Shown here: positions 33,360 to 41,237 of the stretch, in pieces
Position numbering within the stretch: position 1 is the first letter of the stretch
How the letters are laid out: every line of letters starts with the position of its first letter
NCBI GenBank assembly: GCA_017552705.1
Contig: JAFZOY010000128.1
Location: 1-41,970, forward strand
Origin: Bacteroidales bacterium
GTDB lineage: Bacteria; Bacteroidota; Bacteroidia; Bacteroidales; UBA1715
Direction: 5' to 3'
Length of the DNA: 41,970 nucleotides
Made by a program: the position numbers and the translations under genes
The notes under the pieces: model-generated
What the model saw: only the letters and a program-made list of their open reading frames with translations
What the model was told of the DNA's origin: nothing
Database searches by the model: none

Positions 33360-33716
33360 CTACTTCTCTTGTTCGGCGTTGTACAAGGCTATGTCGCCCC
33401 GTTCACCAGTCCTGATTCTCACTGCGTCTTCAAGCGGGATGATGAAAATTCGGCCGTCGCCGATTTCGCCTGTCTGTGCCGCACTAAGAATTGCCGATAC
33501 GGTTTTCTCAGCATTTTTGTCGCGGACAATTACCGAAACCAGTGTCCGTTCAATGCAACTCGTATCGTAGGCGATACCTCTGTAAATTCGCGCCTGCCGA
33601 GTCTTTCCCACACCACGCACGTCGTAGTACGAAAACCATTCAATGTCGGCTGCAAGAAGTGCTTCTTTCACATCTTCGAACTTAGTCTTGCGAATAATTG
33701 CTTCAATCTTTTTCAT
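33360..33716 (-). CDS. glnK: PII nitrogen regulatory protein
   Basis: The 118-residue protein has the PII fold with KIEAIIRKTKFEDVKEAL at the N-terminus, a T-loop (about 37-55) with IYRGIAYD where Tyr50 matches the uridylylation site Tyr51, and the ATP-binding AQTGEIGDGRIFI and RIRTGERGD motifs. It binds ATP/ADP and 2-oxoglutarate and controls AmtB and nitrogen metabolism. The T-loop sequence GVGKTRQARIYRG differs from the GRQKGHTE type of proteobacteria. A linked amtB marks it as the GlnK type. Confidence 0.93.
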   Translation of the reverse strand: MKKIEAIIRKTKFEDVKEALLAADIEWFSYYDVRGVGKTRQARIYRGIAYDTSCIERTLVSVIVRDKNAEKTVSAILSAAQTGEIGDGRIFIIPLEDAVRIRTGERGDIALYNAEQEK

Positions 33717-33739
33717 AACTATATTTTTTAATTAAACAT

Positions 33740-34456
33740 TTAGAAACTCAGTCCCATTACTATATAACCACCTTCTGAAGTCGGGTTCCAGATTGCTTGT
33801 GTGAACAATCCTAGATTATACGTCTCGCTTATCGGGATAGGCTTCAGCGCTTTGATGCTGATGTTCGTCAGGGCGAAACCTTCGGTAGCGTACAAACTTG
33901 TTTTCCATGGCACGAAGCCCAGTTCCGCCTCCCAACTCAGCGAACCGAATTCAAATGGTGCACCGATTGAGAAATACGATGAATAGGCCATGTCGCCGTT
34001 TGCGTTCTTCACTCCGTCGGCACCGGCAAAGTTTGTGAACCAGTTCAGCGAGAGAAAACCGAAATCGTAACCGATTTGACCTTCAAACACGTGTGGCGTC
34101 GCATCTTTTTCGTAGTGAAAATACGAATCGGGAACGCCCGGCATGGCAAAATAATAATCGGTAACCGACACGCTAAAACCTCCGATTCCGTAACCCAACG
34201 TGAGGTCGAACTCCTTGGTGTCGAACGATTCGAAACCTACGGAACCCCAGGCACCGAACGAAAATCCTTTCCATCCAATTTCCACTGACGGTTGGAGCGA
34301 AACGCCTCCGCACGCTTGGCCACGCCATATATAACTACTTACTAAATCACCTCCGACTTCTGCCGTGAAATCTGATTCTGGCTCGTCGGCAAACAATGGA
34401 ACTGTTGCGAACAACGCCATTGCGACACATACTATTTTTATTCTATTTCGTTTCAT
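33740..34456 (-). CDS. TorF-type outer-membrane barrel protein of the ammonium operon
   Basis: From the ATG at 34456 the protein has 238 residues with a signal peptide (MKRNRIKIVCVAMALFATVPLFA). The mature part alternates polar and aromatic residues over about 10-12 strands (GGDLVSSYIWRGQACGG, GYGIGGFSVSVTDYYF) and ends in a Phe (VMGLSF), so it is a barrel. It looks like the TorF/gcw_chp family, often found beside amtB-glnK in Bacteroidetes. It may admit ammonium or other nitrogen compounds across the outer membrane, an inference from the operon. The open frame continues upstream to 34558 but inside the leader hairpins. Confidence 0.78.
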   Translation of the reverse strand: MKRNRIKIVCVAMALFATVPLFADEPESDFTAEVGGDLVSSYIWRGQACGGVSLQPSVEIGWKGFSFGAWGSVGFESFDTKEFDLTLGYGIGGFSVSVTDYYFAMPGVPDSYFHYEKDATPHVFEGQIGYDFGFLSLNWFTNFAGADGVKNANGDMAYSSYFSIGAPFEFGSLSWEAELGFVPWKTSLYATEGFALTNISIKALKPIPISETYNLGLFTQAIWNPTSEGGYIVMGLSF

Positions 34457-34495
34457 AACATTTCGTTTTAATTTGTAAACTTTTGATTGATTTAT

Positions 34496-34586
34496 CCAAG
34501 GGCGGTGCACCTTTGCTCCTTGGTGATTTTTTCTATTCCATGTCATTCGTATGACCATATTGATTCCTGCCAGCCCTTTCGGGCTG
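34496..34586 (-). ncRNA. structured 5' leader of the ammonium operon (candidate cis-regulatory RNA)
   Basis: The transcript from the promoter at 34646-34674 has a leader of about 185 nt. It holds three hairpins: CAGCCC-GAAA-GGGCTG (34571-34586), GTCAT-ACGA-ATGAC (34542-34555), and CCAAGG with CCTTGG (34496-34523) around a loop containing the palindrome GGTGCACC. The longest has two GC-rich arms unusual for this AT-rich region. No T run follows any of them. I do not recognise a known riboswitch. The gene-free stretch 34457-34999 is made of this leader, its promoter and the promoter of the divergent flavodoxin-ferredoxin gene. Confidence 0.45.
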
Positions 34587-34645
34587 ATTCTTTGTGTTTA
34601 CCAATATGTTCCTTACAAATCGCATCTTTTTGTTATTGTTTGGTG

Positions 34646-34674
34646 CAAATGTATAACTAAATTTTAAAAAACAA
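34646..34674 (-). promoter_or_regulatory. promoter of the ammonium operon
   Basis: On the minus strand TTG (34672-34674), an 18-bp spacer and TACATTTG (34646-34653) form one of the best consensus promoters in the window. It places the start near 34640. Confidence 0.75.
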
Positions 34675-34971
34675 TAACAAATTGTAATTTTTCTTTAATT
34701 TTTAATTAAAAAAATATACCAACTCGGTTTATTTGGTTAAAAATTGAAATCAAAAAGAAGGTTTTATTGGTAATTCCAAACTTCTGCCCGATACGAATTC
34801 GCGCATTGTGACAGCGATGTAAGATAATTAGTATCAATAAGATGGAATCAAAAAGTGTGTGTGAGGGCGCGGTTATAACGTGCAAACCATAATGTATTCC
34901 TCGTCGGTTTCGCGAATAATTGAATTTCCAGAAAGAAACATCAAATTTCAGGATGGAATAAAGAATAATGT

Positions 34972-34979
34972 TATATTTG
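34972..34979 (+). promoter_or_regulatory. -7 box (TATATTTG) of the flavodoxin-ferredoxin gene
   Basis: TATATTTG lies 20 bp before the ATG at 35000 and inside the longer open frame that begins near 34880, which rules out that earlier start. Confidence 0.6.
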
Positions 34980-34999
34980 TTACTGAAAAACAACGATTT

Positions 35000-35761
35000 A
35001 TGATACTTTATTTTTCGGGGTCGGGCAATAGTTTGGCAATTGCACGACAGTTAGCAGAGAAGTTGGACGAACGTGTAATGTCGCTTTACGATGCGGTACA
35101 TGCTGATTTACAAGGCGAAACGCGCATTGGTTTGGTATATCCAACCTATTGGCTCGACGCGCCAATGGCGGTGAAACAACTTGTGGCTCAGTTAGTTTTG
35201 CCGAAAAATGCGTACACGTTCATTGTAATTACTTGTGGCGCACAAACCAACAACGCTGTTTGGTCAGTTCGTAGGATACTTAAACAGAAGGGGGTGCGAC
35301 TAAATTATTGCCACAAAATCCGCGTACCCGACAGCAGTGCCATAGCATTTGGCAGAAATCCCAACGACCAGGCATGGAAGTTCGACAAGTATGCTTCACG
35401 TATCGATTTGATTGCGAAGGAGATAGCCGACAAACGTAACCGCTTGCATTTTAGCGAATTCGACCCATTTGGATGGATATTGAACACAAAAACGCTCTCG
35501 CAAAAAGCGTATCGGCTCACGCTGCCTGCTATAAATTCCGAAAAATGTATCGGTTGTGGCGTTTGCACAAAGGTTTGTCCGCAAGCAAACATTAGTCTTA
35601 TTGACAAAAAAGCCGTTATGTCCGACCGTTGCACACTCTGTTTGGCCTGCTTGCATTTTTGTCAGCAGCAAGCCGTTGAAATTGCCGGAAAGCCAACAAT
35701 AGCCGAACGGCAATATCATCATCCCAATGTAAAGTTGAGAGATTTGCTGCGAAGGGAATAA
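35000..35761 (+). CDS. EFR1-type flavodoxin/ferredoxin fusion protein
   Basis: The 253-residue protein starts with a flavodoxin-like FMN loop (ILYFSGSGNSLAIARQL, residues 2-18) and a middle part of the flavodoxin fold (to about 150). It ends with two [4Fe-4S] ferredoxin motifs (CIGCGVCTKVCP near 178, CTLCLACLHFCQQ near 205). This is the EFR1 family, common in anaerobes; it is taken to shuttle electrons between low-potential donors and unknown partners. Composition and motifs are complete. It is monocistronic and lies next to the ammonium operon without an obvious link. Confidence 0.87.
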   Translation: MILYFSGSGNSLAIARQLAEKLDERVMSLYDAVHADLQGETRIGLVYPTYWLDAPMAVKQLVAQLVLPKNAYTFIVITCGAQTNNAVWSVRRILKQKGVRLNYCHKIRVPDSSAIAFGRNPNDQAWKFDKYASRIDLIAKEIADKRNRLHFSEFDPFGWILNTKTLSQKAYRLTLPAINSEKCIGCGVCTKVCPQANISLIDKKAVMSDRCTLCLACLHFCQQQAVEIAGKPTIAERQYHHPNVKLRDLLRRE

Positions 35762-35778
35762 GATTTCTCAAAAATTGC

Positions 35779-35786
35779 TAATTTTG
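35779..35786 (+). promoter_or_regulatory. -7 box (TAATTTTG)
   Basis: TAATTTTG, 18 bp after the flavodoxin-ferredoxin stop and 16 bp before the ATG at 35803, is a perfect TAnnTTTG match. Confidence 0.5.
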
Positions 35787-35802
35787 GTTGTTATTTGATT
35801 GA

Positions 35803-36177
35803 ATGAAGATGCAGATTCAAAAACAACGGATTTGTGCCGTAGCCTCAGTCATGGCTGCGGTTTTCTACCTTGTCGTGATGATTACGTTCGGCAACGACTG
35901 CACAATTGCGGAACAGAAATTATCCGAGGAGAATGCCATCATCAACTATGTGGAGACACAAATTGGCAACCAAGAACTGCCGATTAACAGCATCAGTTCC
36001 ATCATTAGTTTATGCAAGTCGCCCATAAAGACATTGTCCGACGATGACTTTCTTGCAATTGTAGAAAACACAAGACACGTTTCCGAATTTGCATATTTTG
36101 CCCATCCGATACGAAACACCAATGCACGAATTTTTGCAAATACCGACATTATTTTCCCATTTAATTGTTTTTGGTAA
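35803..36177 (+). CDS. hypothetical single-pass membrane protein
   Basis: The 124-residue protein has one N-terminal membrane helix (about 12-30, ICAVASVMAAVFYLVVMITFG in part) followed by a soluble, mixed-charge domain of about 95 residues with Asn-Ile-Ser repeats (INSISSIISLCKS). I do not recognise it. A second ATG two codons later is also possible. It is short and lies between other genes with its own -7 box, so it is probably real but uncharacterised. Confidence 0.55.
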   Translation: MKMQIQKQRICAVASVMAAVFYLVVMITFGNDCTIAEQKLSEENAIINYVETQIGNQELPINSISSIISLCKSPIKTLSDDDFLAIVENTRHVSEFAYFAHPIRNTNARIFANTDIIFPFNCFW

Positions 36178-36298
36178 AGTATTGATTTCTACTATCTTGT
36201 AACAAAATCCAAGATTGGGTTTTGTTATACTCTTTTTGTAAAAAATCAATAAAAACAACAGCATTACGATGTTTGTAATGCACAAAACATTTGATACA

Positions 36299-36763
36299 AT
36301 GAACTCAACTTACATAATTGGACTTATACTCGTAGCAGCCGTTGTAGTCCCAATGGCATTATTAAACCGCAAGAAAAACAAGAAAAATGCGGCTATAAAA
36401 AAGGAATTTTCCGCCTTGACCAAAACTGCAATTATAGCAAACCAAGAACAGTGGAACGGTCACATTATTGCGATAGATAAGATTGAAAAAAAGTGTTTTT
36501 TCGTTTACCAGGACGAAAAATCCTGCAATTCGCAGAGTATTGACCTCACGCAATACGCCTCGTGTCGTGTTGTGACCAGCAGTTCAATGGGCTCGTCAAC
36601 CACGTCGGTCGAAATGGTGGAACTTGTGTTCTCTCCCAAAATCAAGGATGCGGAAAGCATCAGTTTTGTGTTCTTCGACGCGGAAAAAGATGGTTTCACG
36701 CTTAACGGAGAATTGCAGATAGCCGAGCGTTGGAGAAAATATTGTGCCGATTGTATGAAATAA
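36299..36763 (+). CDS. membrane-anchored protein of unknown function
   Basis: From the ATG at 36299 the protein has 154 residues: one membrane helix (about 4-23), a Lys/Asn-rich linker (NRKKNKKNAAIKKEF), and a soluble cytoplasmic domain of about 115 residues with a Ser/Thr-rich turn (VTSSSMGSSTTSVE) and a final AERWRKYC helix. An ATG at 36269 would add ten residues. It precedes nhaD by 13 bp, so the two are likely co-transcribed. Confidence 0.6.
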   Translation: MNSTYIIGLILVAAVVVPMALLNRKKNKKNAAIKKEFSALTKTAIIANQEQWNGHIIAIDKIEKKCFFVYQDEKSCNSQSIDLTQYASCRVVTSSSMGSSTTSVEMVELVFSPKIKDAESISFVFFDAEKDGFTLNGELQIAERWRKYCADCMK

Positions 36764-36776
36764 AAAAAAGTAAACT

Positions 36777-38063
36777 ATGTATTCTACAATAATGGTTGTG
36801 ATTTTTGTTCTTGGCTACGTATGCATAGCACTTGAACATCCGTTGAAACTCGACAAAGCGGCAATCGCCTTGTTGATAGGAGTCCTTACGTGGACCGTAT
36901 TTATTTTGTTTGGAGAAAACGACGTTCACAATGTGGTTTCTTTGCTGAGCGAGAACTTGGCAGAAACCGCACAAACGTTGTTTTTCCTGTTTGCCGCAAT
37001 GACAATCGTGGAAATAATCGACTGCCATAATGGTTTCAAGGTGATTACCGACAAGATTCGGGCGACAAACAAGGTGAAACTGATGTGGCTTATAGGTTTT
37101 CTCACATTTTTTATGTCGGCTGTGCTCGACAACCTTACTACCACAATAGTACTGCTTTCGTTGCTTCGGAAACTTATTGGCGACAAGGAAACGCGATGGA
37201 CATTTGCAAGTATTGTGGTGCTTGCGGCGAATGCTGGTGGCGCATGGTCGCCAATTGGCGATGTGACAACCATAATGCTTTGGATTGGTGGACAAATTTC
37301 GGCATTAAACATCATTAAGGGAATTTTTATTCCAAGTTTGGTTTCCCTTGTGGTACCACTCGTCGTGCTTTCGTTCACAATGAAAGGTGAACTTGCCCGT
37401 CCTGATTCCGATAACGCCGAAAATGCCCTTACTACGCCAGCCGAACAAAAAGCATTTTTGATTTTGGGCGTTTCGTTACTATTGTTTGTCCCTGTGTTCA
37501 AGACATTTACACATTTACCACCATTTATGGGAATGTTGTTCAGTTTGGGAACAATATGGTTGATTAGCCACATACAATCATCTCATTCTCAGGGAGAGAA
37601 GAAAGAACGACTATCGGTTACGGAGTGTTTGCGGCATGTGGATTCCTCTACGATTTTCTTTTTCCTCGGCATTCTCACCGCTGTTGGTGCATTGGGCGCG
37701 GCTGGTCAGTTGGGACAACTTTCCGAATGGTTGCGCAACGTCACAGGTGGCAACATTTACGTGATTGACAGCGTTATAGGCTTGCTTTCTTCCATTATCG
37801 ACAATGTGCCGTTGGTTGCCGCTTCAATGGGAATGTACGCCATCGACCCGACCGTGGCTGAATTTGCCGTTGACGGTACATTTTGGTCTATGCTTGCGTA
37901 TTGTGCCGGAACAGGAGGCTCAATTCTCATTATTGGTTCGGCAGCCGGTGTTGCCGCAATGGGATTGGAAAAGATAGACTTCATTTGGTATTTGAAGCAC
38001 ATTAGTTGGCTTGCCCTTGTCGGCTATTTTGCAGGTGTGCTTTGCATATATCTGGGGCTGTAA
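36777..38063 (+). CDS. nhaD: NhaD-type Na+/H+ antiporter
   Basis: The 428-residue protein has about 12 membrane helices and the ArsB/NhaD ion-transporter pattern. Features are a first helix ending in a LEHPLKLDKAAIALLIG segment, SAVLDNLTTTIVLLSLL (near 118, with the conserved Asp), ANAGGAWSPIGDVTTIMLW (near 150-168), and SSIIDNVPLVAASMGMY (near 345). NhaD proteins exchange sodium for protons and give salt and alkali tolerance. It follows the small membrane-anchored protein gene and is closed by a strong terminator-type hairpin. Confidence 0.92.
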   Translation: MYSTIMVVIFVLGYVCIALEHPLKLDKAAIALLIGVLTWTVFILFGENDVHNVVSLLSENLAETAQTLFFLFAAMTIVEIIDCHNGFKVITDKIRATNKVKLMWLIGFLTFFMSAVLDNLTTTIVLLSLLRKLIGDKETRWTFASIVVLAANAGGAWSPIGDVTTIMLWIGGQISALNIIKGIFIPSLVSLVVPLVVLSFTMKGELARPDSDNAENALTTPAEQKAFLILGVSLLLFVPVFKTFTHLPPFMGMLFSLGTIWLISHIQSSHSQGEKKERLSVTECLRHVDSSTIFFFLGILTAVGALGAAGQLGQLSEWLRNVTGGNIYVIDSVIGLLSSIIDNVPLVAASMGMYAIDPTVAEFAVDGTFWSMLAYCAGTGGSILIIGSAAGVAAMGLEKIDFIWYLKHISWLALVGYFAGVLCIYLGL

Positions 38064-38065
38064 GT

Positions 38066-38115
38066 AATTAAGAGTTAAGAATGAGGAATTTCCTTGTCTT
38101 AACTCTTAATTTTCT
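38066..38115 (+). terminator. terminator of the nhaD unit
   Basis: A perfect 15-bp inverted repeat (38066-38080 with 38097-38111) starts 3 bp after the nhaD stop. The stem is AT-rich and the T run is short (TTTTC). Confidence 0.62.
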
Positions 38116-38118
38116 GTT

Positions 38119-38309
38119 GTGATTTTTGAAAGAATCGCCTTGATTCCACCAAAGATAATCCAAAAATCTTATGATATTTTTGGAATTGATTCCAAAAAAC
38201 TTATAAGGATTTTGGAAAAGTAAAAGAAAGATTTTTCAACTCATACCCAGATGCTCATTTTAAGGTAATAACCCCCAATAACATAGAAGATTTTTTGAGC
38301 GTGGAATAA
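38119..38309 (+). pseudogene. possible frameshifted gene remnant
   Basis: Two open stretches in adjoining frames read like one broken protein. From 38119 (GTG) to the TAA at 38221-38223 the frame encodes IFERIALIPPKIIQKSYDIF, GIDSKKLIRILEK. The next frame, open up to the TAA at 38307-38309, encodes GKVKERFFNSYPDAHF, KVITPNNIEDFLSVE. Both have ordinary protein composition. No family is recognisable. Together with the 38-bp repeat at 38323 and the -7 box at 38470, this is all I see in the gene-free stretch 38064-38558. Confidence 0.3.
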
Positions 38310-38322
38310 GTGCATTATCCAC

Positions 38323-38360
38323 AACTCGAAAAAAAATTGAGTTGTGGACGGGGAATATAT
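38323..38360. repeat. 38-bp direct repeat, copy A
   Basis: These 38 bases are identical to 41148-41185, same orientation. Each copy contains an inverted pair (AACTC and GAGTT, extended to 7 bp in this copy) around an A-rich loop, followed by GTGGACGGGGAATATAT. The two copies bracket the large T9SS gene and the small RNA unit. Confidence 0.9.
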
Positions 38361-38469
38361 CTTTCGCGAAACCACAGACACAAATTCGGGGATTTCAAAA
38401 CAAATCCTGAGTGTGAACAACATCTAAACAAAATATATTTGATTTTTTCTTCTTTTGCAACATTTTCCC

Positions 38470-38477
38470 TACTTTTG
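38470..38477 (+). promoter_or_regulatory. -7 box (TACTTTTG) of the Asp-box T9SS gene
   Basis: TACTTTTG is a consensus match 81 bp before the preferred ATG at 38559 and 33 bp before another in-frame ATG at 38511, so the leader is either long or the earlier start is used. Confidence 0.5.
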
Positions 38478-38558
38478 TAGTCTAATAAAAGAAACCTTAA
38501 AACTAAGAAAATGAAACTCTCTACAATTAATGTCAAAACAACCAAAATAATTAACGCT

Positions 38559-40952
38559 ATGAAAAAGATTGTCACTTTAATTTTCTCGACAGTTATGTCG
38601 TGTGTACTTTTTGCACAACAATTTGTGTACGAATGGGAAGATGTTACTCCAGACTATTTCAGTATGACAATTACCCAGTCTGCCTGTACAAAAGGAGGGA
38701 AAGTTGTTGCAGCAACGCAGGAAGGTTGGCTTGCAGAGTCACCAGATACAGGTAAGACATGGAATCCTACCTATAATATAAAAAACATTGTAAGAAATAC
38801 ACTTACAGGTACTGTCGATATTGATTATCAAACGATAGGATTACAATTTGCAAAGGATTCTCTTCATGGTATATATACCTCTATGTATGAAGAAAACGAA
38901 AAATTTGTTAATAATATACTTTATACGTCAGATGGCGGAAGTGTTTGGAAATCTTCTGATCTTATATTGAATGAATCTGATAAAATTGTAAATACAACGT
39001 GGCGGGACGACGAAACGGCTTTTATTACGGTATATAATACAATATCGAATAGATTGTCTATATATAGGAGTAATGACAAGGGTATAAATTGGAGTGTCGT
39101 TACAACTGACGCATTAGTGCAAGAAATTTCACAAAATGCAAATATATATATGGCATTTGTAAACAACCAATTAGGATATATCTTTACAAAAGGCGCATAT
39201 TGTGTGACTAAAGATGGTGGAGAAACATGGACTGCAGAAAAACTTGGCATAACGCCTGCACATTTTTTTCAATTTGCAAATGGATATATAATCTTGACTG
39301 TAGAAAATCGGATTAACAAAACATTAGATGGTTGCCGAATAATAAATATGTATGATGGTGGTAATAGTGCGGTCGCATACTATTATGTACCCCAATCCAT
39401 GTATGATTTAGGAGATGGAAAGGTATGGGCTTCAGTGTCTGGAGGGCAAAACGGAGATAGTAAAATTATGTCTTATGATAGTATGAAAACATGGCAAGTT
39501 ACGAATGAAATATATACCCCCTCCTCGGATATAACAACCAAAGCTCTAAATAATACTCGTTATTCTTATATCTACAATGGAAACATGAAAGGGAAAGATA
39601 TATTTGTAAAATCAAAAAACGAGATTTTTATAATTGGAGAAAAGAAAGGTAGATTGTTTTATACGTTCGATGGAGGGAAAAGATGGTCGTACAAAGATTT
39701 TAATACAACATTATATACAATGCAATTTATTTCCGATGATATTATTTACATGTCCAGTACCGATAGTTTATTTATATCACGAGATGGAGGAAAATCTTGG
39801 ATAGGAAAAAACATGAATTTATATGGCATATATGGACAAACGAGAATGAAGTTTTTTACAGAATCGTTCGGCTATATTTATGACGAATACTATCTCTACC
39901 AAACATTAGACGGCGGTAATTCATGGAATCGTATTGGATTTATTGATGACGACGATTTCTTAAACTATGATGGAACGTTAAATGGTTATTTTGCAAACAA
40001 TCATCTTGGATTATTTCGCAGTGCAAATTCAAAGACAATTTTAGTTACACATGTCAATTCCCCCAAAAGCAATATGACGTGTTCGTTACTTTCAGAGGAT
40101 AAAGAAAATAGAACCCCTTTTTTAAGTATAATGTTTTATGATGACAAATGGATTTTAACAGATAAATTTTATGGGTATATTTACACGTGTGACACTATTA
40201 GTTTTGACCTACAAAAAAAATGGTATGGCGAAAATTACACACCTGTACAACAATATTCGTCAATATTGCCCTTTTCAAAAAATACATTAGTATTGCCGAT
40301 GTTATCAGAAAATCCTGCATACACAAACGATAAAGCCATTGTATCTACAGATGGAGGTAACACTTGGAACATAGAACAAGCTTTATTCCCATGTGCATCA
40401 AAAGTTCAAAACGCAAATGATAATACATTGTATGCAATTCCGACTGATTATAATATTCGAATCTATAAAGGTATCCATAAAGTAAAAAACTCCGATTTCT
40501 CATTTGAAAAGCAAGAAAACGGTACAATCCAATGCTCCATAAGCAATGCAGAAAATCAAACCTATACTGCAAAGGTTTTAGTAGAGCAAGTCAATGGCAC
40601 AACTATAGTGGTGCAAGATAACGTGGAAATAAAATCGGGAGAAGCGTTTGTAATTACGTTACCACAAAATATAACCGCAAACTATGTGATAAAGGTTATT
40701 CCAGAGGATGAAGAGGTTTATGAAACGGTGCAGAGCCAAGAATTTATTGTAAACAATGGTGGCAGTGCCATAGACGCTGTTTTTGCAGAGGATATTCAAA
40801 TCCGTGTTGTAAACGGAAAAATAGAATGCAGTTGTGAGGAATATGCAATATACAATGTGGCAGGGCAAAAGGTGCAAAACAACGCTTTTTTGCCATCGGG
40901 TACGTATTTCGTGCATTATGGAACGCAAGTGAAAAAGGTTGTAGTGAAATAA
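38559..40952 (+). CDS. T9SS-secreted beta-propeller protein with Asp-box repeats
   Basis: From the ATG at 38559 the protein has 797 residues with a signal peptide (KKIVTLIFSTVMSCVLFAQ). At least seven Asp-box (BNR) repeats of the S/T-x-D-x-G-x-x-W form are visible, among them TSDGGSVW, SNDKGINW, TKDGGETW, TFDGGKRW, SRDGGKSW, TLDGGNSW and STDGGNTW. They indicate a beta-propeller of the sialidase/Ycf48/photosystem stability type. A T9SS type A sorting domain ends it (YNVAGQKVQNNAFLPSGTYF, VKKVVVK). No sialidase catalytic triad was seen, so binding or scaffolding is as likely as hydrolysis. An in-frame ATG at 38511 adds 16 polar residues. The gene is AT-rich and sits between two copies of a 38-bp repeat. 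Confidence 0.8.
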   Translation: MKKIVTLIFSTVMSCVLFAQQFVYEWEDVTPDYFSMTITQSACTKGGKVVAATQEGWLAESPDTGKTWNPTYNIKNIVRNTLTGTVDIDYQTIGLQFAKDSLHGIYTSMYEENEKFVNNILYTSDGGSVWKSSDLILNESDKIVNTTWRDDETAFITVYNTISNRLSIYRSNDKGINWSVVTTDALVQEISQNANIYMAFVNNQLGYIFTKGAYCVTKDGGETWTAEKLGITPAHFFQFANGYIILTVENRINKTLDGCRIINMYDGGNSAVAYYYVPQSMYDLGDGKVWASVSGGQNGDSKIMSYDSMKTWQVTNEIYTPSSDITTKALNNTRYSYIYNGNMKGKDIFVKSKNEIFIIGEKKGRLFYTFDGGKRWSYKDFNTTLYTMQFISDDIIYMSSTDSLFISRDGGKSWIGKNMNLYGIYGQTRMKFFTESFGYIYDEYYLYQTLDGGNSWNRIGFIDDDDFLNYDGTLNGYFANNHLGLFRSANSKTILVTHVNSPKSNMTCSLLSEDKENRTPFLSIMFYDDKWILTDKFYGYIYTCDTISFDLQKKWYGENYTPVQQYSSILPFSKNTLVLPMLSENPAYTNDKAIVSTDGGNTWNIEQALFPCASKVQNANDNTLYAIPTDYNIRIYKGIHKVKNSDFSFEKQENGTIQCSISNAENQTYTAKVLVEQVNGTTIVVQDNVEIKSGEAFVITLPQNITANYVIKVIPEDEEVYETVQSQEFIVNNGGSAIDAVFAEDIQIRVVNGKIECSCEEYAIYNVAGQKVQNNAFLPSGTYFVHYGTQVKKVVVK

Positions 40953-40978
40953 TGAAACGAATGAAAATTCGAAAAAAA

Positions 40979-41009
40979 TTGCATTTATCTGCAAAACGAT
41001 GTATATTTG
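40979..41009 (+). promoter_or_regulatory. promoter of the candidate small RNA
   Basis: TTG (40979-40981), a 20-bp spacer and TATATTTG (41002-41009) fit the consensus completely. It starts 27 bp after the T9SS gene stop and no ORF follows. Confidence 0.7.
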
Positions 41010-41013
41010 CCTT

Positions 41014-41112
41014 GTTAAATGACAATTTAACTATCCGGGTAAGTTTCCCGAGGAAGGGTAAGGCTTTATCGATACTGCCCAAAATAAAAGAGCCACTTTG
41101 GTGGCTTTTTTA
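41014..41112 (+). ncRNA. candidate small structured RNA of about 100 nt
   Basis: Between a full promoter (40979-41009) and a strong terminator (41091-41112) there is no usable ORF; the only ATG starts a three-codon frame. The sequence folds into GTTAAAT-GACA-ATTTAAC (41014-41031) and CGGG-TAAGTTT-CCCG (41036-41050). The word GGGTAAG occurs twice (41037-41043 and 41056-41062), and the second copy can pair its GGG with CCC at 41078-41080. It does not show the SRP GGAAGGAAGCA core, a tmRNA, or a 6S-like bubble, and I cannot name a family. The next gene is on the other strand, so it is not a leader. Confidence 0.6.
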
Positions 41113-41115
41113 TTT
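41091..41115 (+). terminator. terminator of the candidate small RNA
   Basis: AGCCAC-TTTG-GTGGCT (41091-41106) is followed by TTTTTATTTT: a compact, textbook Rho-independent terminator. Confidence 0.88.
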
Positions 41116-41147
41116 TACGTATTTTGCAACAAAAAAAAAACTACCAT

Positions 41148-41185
41148 AACTCGAAAAAAAATTGAGTTGTGGACGGGGAATATAT
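41148..41185. repeat. 38-bp direct repeat, copy B
   Basis: Identical over 38 bases to 38323-38360. Sequence on both sides differs, so the repeat has sharp ends. In the gene-free stretch 40953-41316 this repeat, the small RNA unit and the flavodoxin terminator account for most bases. Confidence 0.9.
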
Positions 41186-41237
41186 TTTTTGTCTGTTGGC
41201 GATTAACTGATATTGAAAAGAATTACCCCGAATTTTG

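Noticed and set aside
34496-34523. CCAAGG...CCTTGG with GGTGCACC as a sigma-54 promoter for the nitrogen operon
   Set aside because: The required GG-N10-GC spacing is not met, and a very good TTG-N18-TACATTTG promoter lies upstream.
36702-37573. Two minus-strand open frames of about 200 codons opposite nhaD
   Set aside because: Both are antisense to a complete NhaD antiporter and have no signals of their own.
41014-41112. The small RNA unit as signal recognition particle RNA or as a riboswitch
   Set aside because: The conserved GGAAGGAAGCA tetraloop region of SRP RNA is missing, and there is no downstream gene on the same strand for a riboswitch to control.
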